A stretch of DNA of 64,000 bases from Azotobacter salinestris (GCF_009363155.1 NZ_CP045302.1:3889001-3953000); one strand, 5' to 3'; numbered from the stretch's first letter, positions 10,954 to 20,073 are shown. Numbers and translations are program-made. The notes: generated by a model not told the origin, from the letters alone.

Positions 10954-11770
10954 GGTTCTGTTGACGTATCAGCGCAGCCATAGCAAAACAGCCGCAAAAG
11001 CCAGCATTCCCTTGAAATGGCTGGCCCTCTTCTCATAGCGAGTGGTGATCCGCCGGTAGTGCTTCAGCTTGCCGAACAGGCACTCGATCACGTGCCGCTC
11101 CTTGTAGAGATGCCAGTCGCAGGAGCGTTGCTCGATGCGGTTCCGTCTGGCGGGAATGACGGCCTGGATCTGGCGCTCCTTCAGCCAGGCCAGAAGCTGG
11201 TTGGCGTCATAGCCCTTGTCGGCCAGCAGTGCCGACGTGGCGATCCCCGCCATGAGTGGGATCGCCTGGCTGATATCGGCCGCTTGGCCTTCCGTCAGGA
11301 TGAAGCGAATCGGTAACCCCAGCGCATCGGTCAACACATGGATCTTGCTGCTGAAGCCTCCTCGCGAATGCCCCAGTGCCTCCTGGGCCGCAGTACTGCT
11401 GGCCGCCCCGGCTGCACAGGCATGGGCACGCACGACGGAGCTGTCGATGCAGACGTGCTGAAGGTCAGCGTCCCGAGCCAGTACCGAGTGAAGCCGGTCC
11501 CAGACGCCGAGCCGGCACCAGCGGGTGAAGCGTTTGAAAACGCTGTTCCATGAGCCGAGGCAACGAGGCAGCATCCGCCATTGAGCGCCGCTGCGTAGTA
11601 TCCAGAGCACCGCCTCGACAAAGCGGCGACAGCCGAGAGTACGGGTCAGCCGGATCCCCTTCGTGGCGCTCAGCAGACTTTGGATACGGGACCAGTCGGT
11701 ATCGCTCAGACGGCTTCTGTCAGTCATGGCAAAAGCCCAGTTTTAGCACTGGGCTTGCGTCAACAGAACC
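10954..11770 (-). mobile_element. IS5-family insertion sequence (IS427-like), 817 bp
   Basis: Ends are GGTTCTGTTGACG (10954-10966) and its complement CGTCAACAGAACC (11758-11770), a perfect 13-bp inverted repeat. TA is found on both sides (10952-10953, 11771-11772), and the left TA doubles as the right TA of the adjacent IS630 copy. The element holds a single transposase gene on the minus strand and a small hairpin (AAGCCCAG...CTGGGCTT, about 11732-11755) upstream of it. Confidence 0.93.
10969..11727 (-). CDS. IS5-family transposase
   Basis: A 252-residue single-frame transposase of the IS5/IS427 type. An N-terminal DUF4096-like part (LRSGAQWRMLPRCLGSWNSV) is followed by the DDE domain: Asp in HVCIDSSVVRAH, GHSRGGFSSKIHVLTD, Asp in LLADKGYDANQL, and Glu in ERHVIECLFGKLKHYRR. 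No frameshift is needed here, unlike the IS427-type element at 36347. It looks intact and probably mobile. Confidence 0.95.
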   Translation of the reverse strand: MTDRSRLSDTDWSRIQSLLSATKGIRLTRTLGCRRFVEAVLWILRSGAQWRMLPRCLGSWNSVFKRFTRWCRLGVWDRLHSVLARDADLQHVCIDSSVVRAHACAAGAASSTAAQEALGHSRGGFSSKIHVLTDALGLPIRFILTEGQAADISQAIPLMAGIATSALLADKGYDANQLLAWLKERQIQAVIPARRNRIEQRSCDWHLYKERHVIECLFGKLKHYRRITTRYEKRASHFKGMLAFAAVLLWLR

Positions 11771-11848
11771 TAGGGTGGACAGGAGGGTTGGCCGACCCGC
11801 GACGGGCCGGCTGCCGGACCGACGACCCTGAGCAGCGAGGTAGCCGCC

Positions 11849-12727
11849 ATGCCTCTCGGATTTCCCGTAGCGCGCCGCCATTGGCGGGGCCTAGCGAACC
11901 GGGCCGAGGTTTTCGTGCCGACATGCCGGTGCGTCCTCCGGGCTTTGTTCCTCGCGTTGCTGGCCGCCCTGTTCGCCGGCTGCTCCTTCGGCCTCGTCTA
12001 CGGCCAACTGCACCGGCTGCTGCCCTGGTACATCGACGACTACGCCAGCCTGGACCGCGAGCAGCGGGCCCTGCTCGACGTGCGTCTGGCCGAGCGTCTC
12101 GCCTGGCATTGCCAAACTCAGCTGCTGCCTTATGCCGCTCTGGTGCGGGAGCTGGAGGGCGACCTGCGCGGCGGTGCCATCACACCGGCCCGTCTCGAGG
12201 TTCGTCTCGGGCAGGGAGAAATCCTCCTGCGCGACCTGCTGGCGGCGATCCTGCCGGATGCGCAGCTGCTGCTCGCCCGGCTCGACGACGAACAACTGGT
12301 CGAGCTGGGCGAGGCGTTCCGGCGCCGGAACCGCGAACTGCGCGAGGAATTCCTCTCCGAAACGCCTGCCGAGCAAGGAGCGGAGCGCATCGAGCGCATG
12401 GAGAAGCGCCTGCGCAGCTGGTTCGGCCGCCTGAACGAGGCGCAGCGTGCGCTCGTCGTGCGCTGGATCGATGCCCTGCAGCCCGCCACGGCGGAATGGC
12501 TGGCCAACCGCGAGCGCTGGCAGGCCCGGCTGCTGGCGGCACTCGCCCAGCGCCGGGATGCCGCGCGCTTCGAGGCGGAGCTGCGACCGCTGCTGCTCGA
12601 GCCCGGGTCGGCCTGGAGCGCCGGCTACCGCACCCGGCTGGCGCACAACCGGGAGCAGACCCTGATCCTCCTCGCCGCACTGTTCGACACGGCGACGCCG
12701 CGCCAGCGCGAGCGTCTGTTCGCCTAA
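11849..12727 (+). CDS. DUF6279-type lipoprotein, possibly cut short by a stop
   Basis: Predicted outer-membrane or periplasmic lipoprotein of unknown function. The signal (VLRALFLALLAALFAGCS) ends in a lipobox and the mature part is Arg/Leu/Glu-rich and helical, as in DUF6279 proteins of Pseudomonas. The open frame starts at ATG 11849, but GTG 11915 after GAGG (11906-11909) gives a more compact signal peptide and may be the real start. The frame stops at TAA 12725-12727, yet the same frame continues open to 12802 and reads LDAWAGQFERLAC, which looks like the natural end of such proteins; see findings. The gene lies just past the IS5-family element. Confidence 0.7.
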   Translation: MPLGFPVARRHWRGLANRAEVFVPTCRCVLRALFLALLAALFAGCSFGLVYGQLHRLLPWYIDDYASLDREQRALLDVRLAERLAWHCQTQLLPYAALVRELEGDLRGGAITPARLEVRLGQGEILLRDLLAAILPDAQLLLARLDDEQLVELGEAFRRRNRELREEFLSETPAEQGAERIERMEKRLRSWFGRLNEAQRALVVRWIDALQPATAEWLANRERWQARLLAALAQRRDAARFEAELRPLLLEPGSAWSAGYRTRLAHNREQTLILLAALFDTATPRQRERLFA

Positions 12728-12808
12728 CTGGATGCCTGGGCCGGCCAGTTCGAGCGGCTCGCCTGTAGCGGGACGCCAACGCTGGCGGCCGGGCCGGGCT
12801 GAGCGCCT

Positions 12809-13021
12809 TCAGGGCCGTGCAGCCTTCCCGGACGCCTGGCGCTCCTCGCGCACCAGATAGGCCTGCTTGTGCCCGCGCCGCTGGTACTCATTCATCAGCG
12901 CCTCGGCCTCGGCGCGCTCGGCGAAGCGGTGCATCTCCACTTCGTTGCCGTTGTCGTCGATACGGTAGAGGAGCCAGCGGCGGCCGCCGGCTTCTTCGTG
13001 TGTGGCAGTACTGTCGTTCAA
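12809..13021 (-). CDS. Small conserved hypothetical protein
   Basis: A 70-residue hydrophilic protein (core WLLYRIDDNGNEVEMHRFAE, then ERAEAEALMNEYQRRGHKQAYLV). It would start with TTG at 13021, preceded by GAGGGG at about 9 bp. The alternating charge and strong GC codon bias support real coding. I recall small proteins of this kind in Pseudomonas, with the segment resembling SPOR-like or stress-associated domains, but no function can be assigned. It is divergent from the flavin reductase gene, 78 bp away. Confidence 0.65.
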   Translation of the reverse strand: MNDSTATHEEAGGRRWLLYRIDDNGNEVEMHRFAERAEAEALMNEYQRRGHKQAYLVREERQASGKAARP

Positions 13022-13099
13022 GTGAGACCCCTCACAGGCGCCTGGACGGGACTATGGTTGATTGGACAGCGCCATCTTTTCCTGCCTGGGAGTACCTTC

Positions 13100-13633
13100 A
13101 TGAAAGTCCAGCTTCCCCTCGCCGAGGTCTACGCCGTCCTCGAGCCCGGGCCGGTGCTGCTGCTCAGCACCAGCCATGCCGGGCGGAGCAACCTGATGCC
13201 GATGTCCTGGCACTGCATGCTGGAGTTCGAGCCGCCGCTGGTGGGCTGCGTGGTCAGCGCGGCGAACTTCTCCTTCACCGCCCTGAGCGAGACCGGCCAG
13301 TGCGTGCTCAACGTGCCGACGCTGGAGCTGGCGGAGCAGGTGGTCGGCTGCGGCAACTGCTCCGGGCGCGAGCAGGACAAGTTCGCCCGCTTCGGCCTCA
13401 CCGCGCGGCCGGCCAAGCAGGTGGCGGTGCCGCTGGTGGCCGAGTGCTACGCCAATCTGGAGTGCCGGGTGGCCGACCGCCAGCTGGTCGGCAGCTACAA
13501 CTTCTTCATCCTCGAGGTGGTGCAGGCCTGGCACAAGCCCTCGGTGACCGCGCCGCGCACCCTGCACCACCGCGGCTTCGGCAAGTTCATGGTGGCCGGC
13601 GAGGAGGTAAGCCTGCCCTCGGCCATGCGCTAG
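13100..13633 (+). CDS. Flavin reductase-like domain protein
   Basis: A 177-residue single-domain protein of the flavin reductase-like (FMN-binding split-barrel) family, small flavoproteins that reduce or bind FMN. The pattern LLSTSHAGRSNLMPMSWHCMLEF, then VGCVVSAANFSFTALSETGQCVLNVP and GCGNCSGREQDKFARFGL is typical. The start ATG 13100 follows GGGAGTACCTTC. No partner monooxygenase is nearby, so substrate and electron acceptor are unknown. Its 3' end abuts the degraded DUF2238 gene on the opposite strand, whose frame runs on antisense through this gene. Confidence 0.85.
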   Translation: MKVQLPLAEVYAVLEPGPVLLLSTSHAGRSNLMPMSWHCMLEFEPPLVGCVVSAANFSFTALSETGQCVLNVPTLELAEQVVGCGNCSGREQDKFARFGLTARPAKQVAVPLVAECYANLECRVADRQLVGSYNFFILEVVQAWHKPSVTAPRTLHHRGFGKFMVAGEEVSLPSAMR

Positions 13634-14410
13634 GGCGTCGATCTGCCGGTCCTGCAGGCGGCTGAGGCCGAGCAGGGCGGTGCTGGCGCCGATCAGGGCG
13701 AGGAAGATGTCCGACTGGGTGTCCCAGGGATCGCCCTGGGTGCCGAGGAACTCCACCGCGCCCTGGCCGGCGAGCAGCGCCACCCACCATTCGATCAGCT
13801 CGTAGAAGGCGCTGACCGCCAGCGCCACGCACAGACAGAGAAAGGCCAGCATCCGCCCGTTGACCAGGCAGCGGCCGCGCAGCAGGATCTCGCGGGCGAT
13901 GAGCGCCGGCACCAGGCCCTGCATGAAGTGGCCGAGCTTGTCTAGGGCCTGTTGACGTCTTGGCGTGAGCCGCGTTGCCGCGCAACCCGCAGGGACGGGG
14001 CCCGTTTGGTGCAGCACGGCGTCGCTCGTCGTTCATTTGGAATGACCAAACTTCTCTCCTCGTTCCTTGTTCTGCGCCAAACGGGCCGCCGTCGCGGCCT
14101 ACGCCAAAACGTCAACAGGCCCTAAGTTGCGGCTCAGCTCGAACAGCTCCTGCACCCAGAAGCCCAGCGGCACCCGCGCGTAGGTGTAGGCGCCGCCGAG
14201 GATCAGCACCAGGGCATGAAAGGCGATCAGCAGGTAGAGCAGGGTGGTCAGCGGAAAGCGCCCGTGGGTGAAGGCCAGCAGCGGCGCGGCGATCAGCACG
14301 GGCGCGACCTCCAGCAGCCAGGTGGCCCGGTCGTAGGGGGCGATGGCGGAGACCAGCAGGGCGGCCAGGACGCTCAGGCCGAGGATCGCAAGAAGTCGGT
14401 TCCGTTGCAT
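13630..14410 (-). pseudogene. DUF2238 (YjdF-like) membrane protein gene, split by a MITE
   Basis: On the minus strand, residues 1-95 are read from ATG 14410 (QRNRLLAILGLSVLAALLVS to FWVQELFELSRN), then a 177-bp MITE intrudes at 13946-14122, and the frame resumes as LDKLGHFMQGLVPALIAREI through SAFYELIEWW and WDTQSDIFLALIGA to about 13630. Removing the MITE plus one copy of the TA duplication joins SRN-LDKLGHF perfectly in frame, giving about 200 residues and several membrane helices, the size of DUF2238/YjdF proteins. As it stands the 5' part ends after a few MITE-encoded residues. The 3' frame does not meet a stop before overlapping the flavin reductase gene, so its exact end is uncertain. 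Confidence 0.88.
13946..14122. mobile_element. MITE, 177 bp, IS5-like ends
   Basis: Terminal inverted repeats GGGCCTGTTGACGT, one mismatch, then TTGGCGT run inward from both ends, flanked by TA at 13944-13945 and 14123-14124. There is no coding capacity. Subterminal inverted parts (CCCGTTTGGTGCAG near 14000-14015 against CTGCGCCAAACGGG near 14073-14088) mean that most of the element can fold into one long hairpin. The ends resemble those of the IS5-family element at 10954 (GGTTCTGTTGACG), so a related transposase probably moved it. Confidence 0.9.
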
Positions 14411-14492
14411 GGCGCTCCTCGCCAGGGTCGTCGGAAGAGCACGAGAGTTAGCACCCGGCCGGGCGCCTGGCAAGGGCCCGGCCGGCAACGGG

Positions 14493-15191
14493 CTACTTGC
14501 TCTTCGGGCAGCGGCGCAGGTCCACCTCGCCGACCAGCGGGTTGGCGTTGCCCTGCACGCAGGCGATGCGCTGGTTGCGCCAGAGTTCCCACTCGCTCAC
14601 CGGATACTGGCGGTTCCAGATGTCGTAGAGGCGTTGGTCCTGCCGGGACAGGCGCAGACGGTAGCGCTGGCTCATGTACAGGTAGGTGCGGGCGATGACG
14701 CCGCGGGTGTATTCCGGCGGCATCGCGGTGCGCTGCTTGAAGTCGACCACGAAGGGACAGGCGCCGTACTGGGTGGGTTTCTCGGTGAGCATGCCGAAGC
14801 CGAAGTTGCTGCGGTCGCCGTTGACCTCGCCGACCACCGGCACCAGGTTGTGCAGGTCGGCCTCGGCCTGGCTGAACACCGGGTCGTTCTCCGTGCAGTT
14901 CTTGCGTCCGCCGTCCTGCCAGCACTGGCGCTGGTGGCCGATCACCCAGGCCGGGACAATGTGCTCCCACTCGACGCGCCCGGCGCGGTTGGCGTCCTTG
15001 CGCGGCTGGTAGCCGCAGCTCTTCGGGTCGATGCGGTTGCCCTGGTAGGCGCACTGGCAATAGAAATCCACCGGCCGCTCGGCGTAGATCTTCCAGGCGA
15101 TCTTCTTCGCCTCGCGGAAAGTGCGCGGGGCGTCGGCGTGGACCAGGGTGACGGGCAGCAGGAGCAGCAGGGGAAGAACGAAGCGGCGCAT
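14493..15191 (-). CDS. endA: Periplasmic/secreted endonuclease I (EndA)
   Basis: A 232-residue protein with a classical signal peptide (RRFVLPLLLLLPVTLVHA), exported to the periplasm or beyond, where endonuclease I cleaves double-stranded DNA non-specifically. The family signature is clear: VDFYCQCAYQG, RAGRVEWEHIVPAWVIG with the His-containing beta-beta-alpha metal site, and DLHNLVPVVGEVNGDRSNF, CPFVVDFKQRTAMPPEYTRG. Paired cysteines suggest disulfides. ATG 15191 is the first Met before the signal peptide. It is a stand-alone gene between the DUF2238 remnant and leuA. Confidence 0.94.
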   Translation of the reverse strand: MRRFVLPLLLLLPVTLVHADAPRTFREAKKIAWKIYAERPVDFYCQCAYQGNRIDPKSCGYQPRKDANRAGRVEWEHIVPAWVIGHQRQCWQDGGRKNCTENDPVFSQAEADLHNLVPVVGEVNGDRSNFGFGMLTEKPTQYGACPFVVDFKQRTAMPPEYTRGVIARTYLYMSQRYRLRLSRQDQRLYDIWNRQYPVSEWELWRNQRIACVQGNANPLVGEVDLRRCPKSK

Positions 15192-15391
15192 GGGACTCTC
15201 GCGGTTGATTTGGTACGAGCGTCCATGCCGGTGCGCCGAATGTTATCCGGTTATGGAAAGAAATCCACGCGGACCACGATTCGTTAGAAGAGTTCGGTAT
15301 AACCCGAAGACGGGCGTGCAAGCGGGGTGGTGTGCTTGACGAAGAGGCGGGAGGGGCGGGCAACGGCTACTCTGGGAGGCTTCTGACCCAG

Positions 15392-15414
15392 CCCTCTCCC
15401 CGGCGGGGAGAGGG
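15392..15414. repeat. CCCTCTCCCC hairpin repeat downstream of leuA
   Basis: CCCTCTCCCC (15392-15401) and GGGGAGAGGG (15405-15414) form a perfect 10-bp stem with a 3-base loop, 11 bp after the leuA stop. A degenerate version lies at 54027-54046. There is no T-run on the leuA side, so this is likely a dispersed palindromic repeat that might also stop transcription or protect the mRNA 3' end. Confidence 0.6.
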
Positions 15415-15425
15415 CGCTCGGAGAC

Positions 15426-17099
15426 TCAGGCCGCCTGTGCCGACCCCTGCTGGCCGAGGGCGCGGTTGAGGGCGCTGAACAGGGCGCGGATGCTCGCCGT
15501 GGTCAGGTTCTCGTCGATGCCCAGGCCGTGCAGCGGGCGCTGGCCGTCGAGGCGCAGCTCGATGTAGGCCGCGGCGCGCGCCTGGGTGCCGGCGCCGATG
15601 GCGTGCTCGTGGTAATCCATGATCTCCACCCTGACCGGCAGGCTGGCGACCAGCGCCTCCAGCGGACCCTTGCCGATGCCGCGCCAGTGGCGGCGGTCGC
15701 CCTTGTCGAGGACTTCCACGTCCAGCGCGCAGGTGCCGTTCTCCTCCTGCAGGCGATGGCCCTTCAGGCTGTAGGGCGCGTCGGCGCGCAGGTACTCGGC
15801 CTCGAGCAGGGCATGGATCTGCGCGGCGCTCATCTCCAGGCCGAGGCGGTCGGTCTCCTTCTGCACCACCTGGCTGAACTCGATCTGCATGCGCCGCGGC
15901 AGGCTGATGCCGTATTCCTGTTCGAGCAGGTAGGTGATGCCGCCCTTGCCGGACTGGCTGTTGACGCGGATCACCGCCTCGTAGCTGCGGCCGATGTCGG
16001 CCGGATCGATCGGCAGGTAGGGCACCTCCCAGATGCCGTTCGGGTCCTGCTGGGCGAAGCCCTTGCGGATTGCATCCTGGTGCGAGCCGGAGAAGGCGGT
16101 GTGCACCAGGTCGCCGACATAGGGATGGCGCGGGTGCACCGGCAGCTGGTTGCATTCCTCGACCACCTTGCGCACCGCGTCGATGTCGGAGAAGTCCAGC
16201 TCGGGGTCGACGCCCTGGGTGTAGAGGTTCAGCGCCAGGGTCACCAGATCGACGTTGCCGGTGCGCTCGCCGTTGCCGAACAGGCAGCCCTCGACGCGGT
16301 CGGCGCCGGCCATCAGGCCCAGCTCGCTGGCCGCCACGCCGGTGCCGCGGTCGTTGTGGGTGTGCAGGCTGACCAGCACGCTGTCGCGGCGGTCGATGTG
16401 CCGGCAGAACCATTCGATCTGGTCGGCGTAGATGTTCGGCGTGGCCGCCTCGATGGTCGCCGGCAGGTTGAGGATCAGCCTGTGCTCCGGGGTCGGCTGG
16501 AACACCGCGACCACCGCGTTGCACACCTCGACGGCGAACTCGGTCTCGGTGGAGCTGAACACCTCCGGCGAGTACTCGAAGCGCCAGGCGGTGTCCGGGT
16601 TGGCTTCAGCCAGGCGCTTGATGATCTTCGCCGCGTTGACGGCGATTTCCACCACACCGGCCTTGTCCTGGTTGAAGACGATGCGCCGGAAGCTCGGCGC
16701 GGTGGCGTTGTAGTAGTGGACGATGGCCTGCTTCGCGCCCTTGAGCGACTCGAAGGTGCGGGTGATCAGGTCCTCGCGGGCCTGGGTCAGCACCTGGATG
16801 GTCACGTCGTCGGGGATGTGGCCTTCCTCGATCAGCTGGCGGACGAAGTCGAAGTCGGTCTGCGAGGCCGAGGGGAAGCCCACCTCGATCTCCTTGACGC
16901 CCACCTGCACCAGGGTCTTGAAGAAGCGCAGCTTCTTGTGCGCGTCCATCGGCTCGATCAGCGACTGGTTGCCGTCGCGCAGGTCGGAGCTGCACCAGAT
17001 CGGCGCCTTGTCGATCACCTGATCCGGCCAGGTGCGGTCGCGCAGGGCGATCGGCGCGAAGGGACGGTATTTCTGCGACGGATCTTTGAGCATGGGCAT
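15426..17099 (-). CDS. leuA: 2-isopropylmalate synthase (LeuA type 2)
   Basis: First committed step of leucine biosynthesis: acetyl-CoA plus 2-oxoisovalerate to 2-isopropylmalate. The 557-residue protein is of the longer type found in Pseudomonas and actinobacteria. Visible are the catalytic-barrel signature [15 protein letters not shown] (near residue 38), the [10 protein letters not shown] region, the metal-binding HTHNDRG motif, and a C-terminal regulatory LeuA dimer domain (about residues 430-550) used for leucine feedback inhibition. ATG 17099 follows CAGGAAGACGCC. A TATAAAA-rich segment upstream (around 17220-17235, minus strand) could be part of its promoter; I see no clear leader peptide. 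Confidence 0.97.
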   Translation of the reverse strand: MPMLKDPSQKYRPFAPIALRDRTWPDQVIDKAPIWCSSDLRDGNQSLIEPMDAHKKLRFFKTLVQVGVKEIEVGFPSASQTDFDFVRQLIEEGHIPDDVTIQVLTQAREDLITRTFESLKGAKQAIVHYYNATAPSFRRIVFNQDKAGVVEIAVNAAKIIKRLAEANPDTAWRFEYSPEVFSSTETEFAVEVCNAVVAVFQPTPEHRLILNLPATIEAATPNIYADQIEWFCRHIDRRDSVLVSLHTHNDRGTGVAASELGLMAGADRVEGCLFGNGERTGNVDLVTLALNLYTQGVDPELDFSDIDAVRKVVEECNQLPVHPRHPYVGDLVHTAFSGSHQDAIRKGFAQQDPNGIWEVPYLPIDPADIGRSYEAVIRVNSQSGKGGITYLLEQEYGISLPRRMQIEFSQVVQKETDRLGLEMSAAQIHALLEAEYLRADAPYSLKGHRLQEENGTCALDVEVLDKGDRRHWRGIGKGPLEALVASLPVRVEIMDYHEHAIGAGTQARAAAYIELRLDGQRPLHGLGIDENLTTASIRALFSALNRALGQQGSAQAA

Positions 17100-17385
17100 G
17101 GCGTCTTCCTGAATCTGGCGGTGGTGGGCCGGAAAATCGGCGCCGGGCAGCGTTCGTGGAGCGTACGCTAGTGCTTCGCTCGTTGCGATTGCAAGCTTGT
17201 GCGAAAAATTGGTGAATTTCCTCTTTTATAGGCTTTCCACTGGATAAGAATTGCCGCGATTGGCCAGAGGCATTGATCTGCTTGTTATGGCCTTTTGCAC
17301 TGATCTGCCGCAGGGCGGGGGCGGCGCGCGCGTGCGAGCATCCCCGCCCTCGCCGGATGGGCCGGCGGTACGGCAGGGCATCCCG

Positions 17386-17793
17386 GTGACGCGCAAGGGC
17401 AGAACGACAGCAGGAATCTGGCTTGGCCTGTTCGCCATGCTGATGATCCATGTCGGCCCTCTGTATTCCGCCCTGCAGAGCCAGCCGGCGCAGGACGTCG
17501 CCCGGCTGCTGGCGGGGGACGATGCCGCCTTCTGCGGCGAGGCGCCCGATGCCGTCGGCATCGCCCACCATCACGCGGCGGCTTCGCACGGCGAACCCGC
17601 CTGGCTGGCGACCCTGGAGCTGTGCGGCTATTGCGAGCTGCTGACCCTCAATCCGCCGCTCAGCCTGTCCCTCGACCTCGCCCTGCCGTACTACGCGCCG
17701 GCCTTCCTCCTGCTGCTGCCGGAGCAGCCGCTGCCGGCCGCGCCGCGACGCAGCAGCGGGCATCCGCGCGCGCCCCCCGTTTTCCACGCCTGA
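17386..17793 (+). CDS. DUF2946 protein, probably copper-related
   Basis: A 135-residue protein beginning (GTG 17386) with a basic stretch and a hydrophobic helix GIWLGLFAMLMIHVGPLYSAL, followed by FCGEAPDAVGIAHHHAA with a His cluster, a CGYCEL motif and a second hydrophobic segment near the C-terminus. This is the DUF2946 pattern, small membrane/periplasmic proteins commonly found next to copper transport genes. It lies 132 bp before oprC in the same direction, so a copper-linked role is likely by context. An upstream in-frame ATG at 17251 is possible but would add 45 residues atypical for the family. Confidence 0.75.
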   Translation: MTRKGRTTAGIWLGLFAMLMIHVGPLYSALQSQPAQDVARLLAGDDAAFCGEAPDAVGIAHHHAAASHGEPAWLATLELCGYCELLTLNPPLSLSLDLALPYYAPAFLLLLPEQPLPAAPRRSSGHPRAPPVFHA

Positions 17794-17925
17794 CCGGCTT
17801 TTCGGCCGCCTTTCCGCTTGCCCGGGTCGCACCGCGCGACGGCTGCGCATCGCCTGCCGTCGTCGGCCTGCGCCCGTGTGGGCGGTCTGGTGCGCCCTCC
17901 CGAAACCCGACGACGTGGATAGCCG

Positions 17926-20073
17926 ATGAACCGCGACCTGCTTTGCCGTGCGGCGCGCCCGCACCTGCCCGAGACCTTTTCCCGCACCCCGTTCCGCCGC
18001 CACTGGGCGCCGGCCCGCGCCGCGCTGCTCGGCCTGCTGGCCAGCGGCGGCCTGCCGGCCGCCGAGCCGGAAACCGAACCCTACGAGATGCCGCCGCTGG
18101 TGATCACCGGCGTCGCCCTGCATTCGCCGCTGACCGTGGTGACCGACCCGAAGATCCCCCGCCAGCCGGTGCCGGCCAGCGACGGCGCCGACTACCTGAA
18201 GACCATTCCCGGCTTCGCCGCGGTGCGCAACGGCGGGGTCAACGGCGATCCGGTGTTCCGCGGCATGTTCGGCTCGCGCCTCAAGCTGCTGACCAACGGC
18301 GGCGAGATGATCGGCGCCTGCCCGAGCCGCATGGACTCGCCCAGCTCCTACATTTCCCCGGAAAGCTACGACCGCCTGACGGTGGTCAAGGGCCCGCAGA
18401 CGGTGCTCTGGGGACCGGGCGCCTCGGCAGCGACCGTGCGCTTCGAGCGCGACCCGGAGCGCTTCGCCGAGCCGGATGGGCGCGTCGACACCAGTTTCCT
18501 GGCCGGCTCAAACGGGCGTTTCGACCGGCGTGTCGACGCCGCCCTGGGCGGCGCGCCGGGCTACCTGCGGCTGCTCGCCAACCGCTCGGATGCCGACGAC
18601 TACCAGAACGGCGACGGCGACACCGTGCCCTCGCGCTGGGACAAGTGGAACACTGATCTGGCGCTGGGCTGGACCCCGGACGCCGACACCCTGCTGGAGC
18701 TGACCCTCGGCCGCGGCGACGGCGAGGCGCGCTACGCCGGGCGCAGCATGGACGGCAGCCAGTTCGAGCGGGAAAGCCTCGCCCTGCGCTTCGAGAAGGA
18801 CAACCTCGGCGGGCTGCTGCAGAAGGTCGAGGCGCAGCTCTACTACAACTACGCCGACCACGTGATGGACAACTTCCGCCTGCGCAGCCCGGACCCAAAC
18901 ACGGCGATGGCCATGATGCGCAACCCGATGGCCACCAACGTCGACCGCCGCACCCTCGGCGGGCGGCTCAGTGGCACCTGGCGCTGGGGCGACTTCCAAC
19001 TAGTCGGCGGGCTGGACGGGCAGACCAGCGAGCACCGCCGCCGGCAGTCCAGCTACAACAGGATGAGCGGCATCTACACCGACGCCGACAGCGTCCCCTG
19101 GGAGACCGACGCCGACTTCCACAACTACTACGGCGCCTTCGCCGAGCTGACCTGGTACGCCACCCGGGCTTCGCGGCTGATCGGCGGGGCACGCCTCGAC
19201 CGGGCCTACGCCGAGGACGAGAGGGACACGCTGAAGAACAACATGGGCGTCGGCTGGCGCAACCCGACCGCCGGCAAGGAGCGCAGCGAAACCCTGACCG
19301 GCGGCTTCCTGCGCTACGAGCGCGACCTCGACGCCGTGCCAGCCACCGCCTACCTCGGCCTCGGCCACAGCGAGCGCTTCCCCGACTACTGGGAGCTGTT
19401 CTCCGCCACCGCGGTGATGAACGTGCCGACCGCCTTCAAGACGATCGATCCGGAAAAGACCACCCAGCTGGACTTCGGCATCCAGTACCAGGAAGGACCG
19501 CTGGAGGCCTGGGCCTCGGCCTATGTGGGCCGGGTGCGCGACTTCATCCTGTTCGACTACACGACAATGGCAAGCGGTCATGTGCGCACCACGGCGGACA
19601 ACGTCGACGCGCGCATCATGGGCGCCGAGCTGGGCGCCGGCTACCGCTTCGGCCCGAGCTGGAAGGGCGACGCCAGCCTGGCCTGGGCCTGGGGCAGGAA
19701 CAGCTCGGACGACCGCCCGCTGCCGCAGATCCCGCCGCTGGGGGCGCGCCTGAGCCTCACCTGGGAGCGGGGCGACTGGAGCGCCGGCGGCCTGTGGCAG
19801 CTGGTGGCGGCGCAGAACCGGGTGGCCGAGAACCAGGGCAGCATCGTCGCCCGGGACTTCGACGAGAGCGCCGGCTTCGGCGTGGTCTCGGTCAACGGCG
19901 CCTGGCGGCTGAGCCGGCACTACCGGCTCAGCGCCGGGATCGACAACCTGTTCGACAAGACCTACGGCGAGCACCTCAACCTGGCCGGCAATGGCGCCTT
20001 CGACCTGCCCGCCGACAGCCGCATCGACGAGCCGGGCCGCACCTGGTGGGCGCGCCTGGACATGAACTTCTGA
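17926..20073 (+). CDS. oprC: TonB-dependent copper receptor OprC
   Basis: Outer-membrane TonB-dependent receptor that imports copper. The 715-residue protein has an N-terminal export signal (cleaved around GGLPAA, near residue 45), the plug domain with LVITGVALHSPLTVVTDPK, GGVNGDPVFRGMFGSRLKLLTNGGEMIGACPSRMD and VVKGPQTVLWGPGAS, and a 22-strand barrel ending in aromatic-terminated LDMNF. The CPSRMDSP and Met-rich stretches (MAMMRNPM) match the copper-binding signatures of OprC. It follows the DUF2946 gene, and together they may form a copper-responsive unit. Confidence 0.94.
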   Translation: MNRDLLCRAARPHLPETFSRTPFRRHWAPARAALLGLLASGGLPAAEPETEPYEMPPLVITGVALHSPLTVVTDPKIPRQPVPASDGADYLKTIPGFAAVRNGGVNGDPVFRGMFGSRLKLLTNGGEMIGACPSRMDSPSSYISPESYDRLTVVKGPQTVLWGPGASAATVRFERDPERFAEPDGRVDTSFLAGSNGRFDRRVDAALGGAPGYLRLLANRSDADDYQNGDGDTVPSRWDKWNTDLALGWTPDADTLLELTLGRGDGEARYAGRSMDGSQFERESLALRFEKDNLGGLLQKVEAQLYYNYADHVMDNFRLRSPDPNTAMAMMRNPMATNVDRRTLGGRLSGTWRWGDFQLVGGLDGQTSEHRRRQSSYNRMSGIYTDADSVPWETDADFHNYYGAFAELTWYATRASRLIGGARLDRAYAEDERDTLKNNMGVGWRNPTAGKERSETLTGGFLRYERDLDAVPATAYLGLGHSERFPDYWELFSATAVMNVPTAFKTIDPEKTTQLDFGIQYQEGPLEAWASAYVGRVRDFILFDYTTMASGHVRTTADNVDARIMGAELGAGYRFGPSWKGDASLAWAWGRNSSDDRPLPQIPPLGARLSLTWERGDWSAGGLWQLVAAQNRVAENQGSIVARDFDESAGFGVVSVNGAWRLSRHYRLSAGIDNLFDKTYGEHLNLAGNGAFDLPADSRIDEPGRTWWARLDMNF

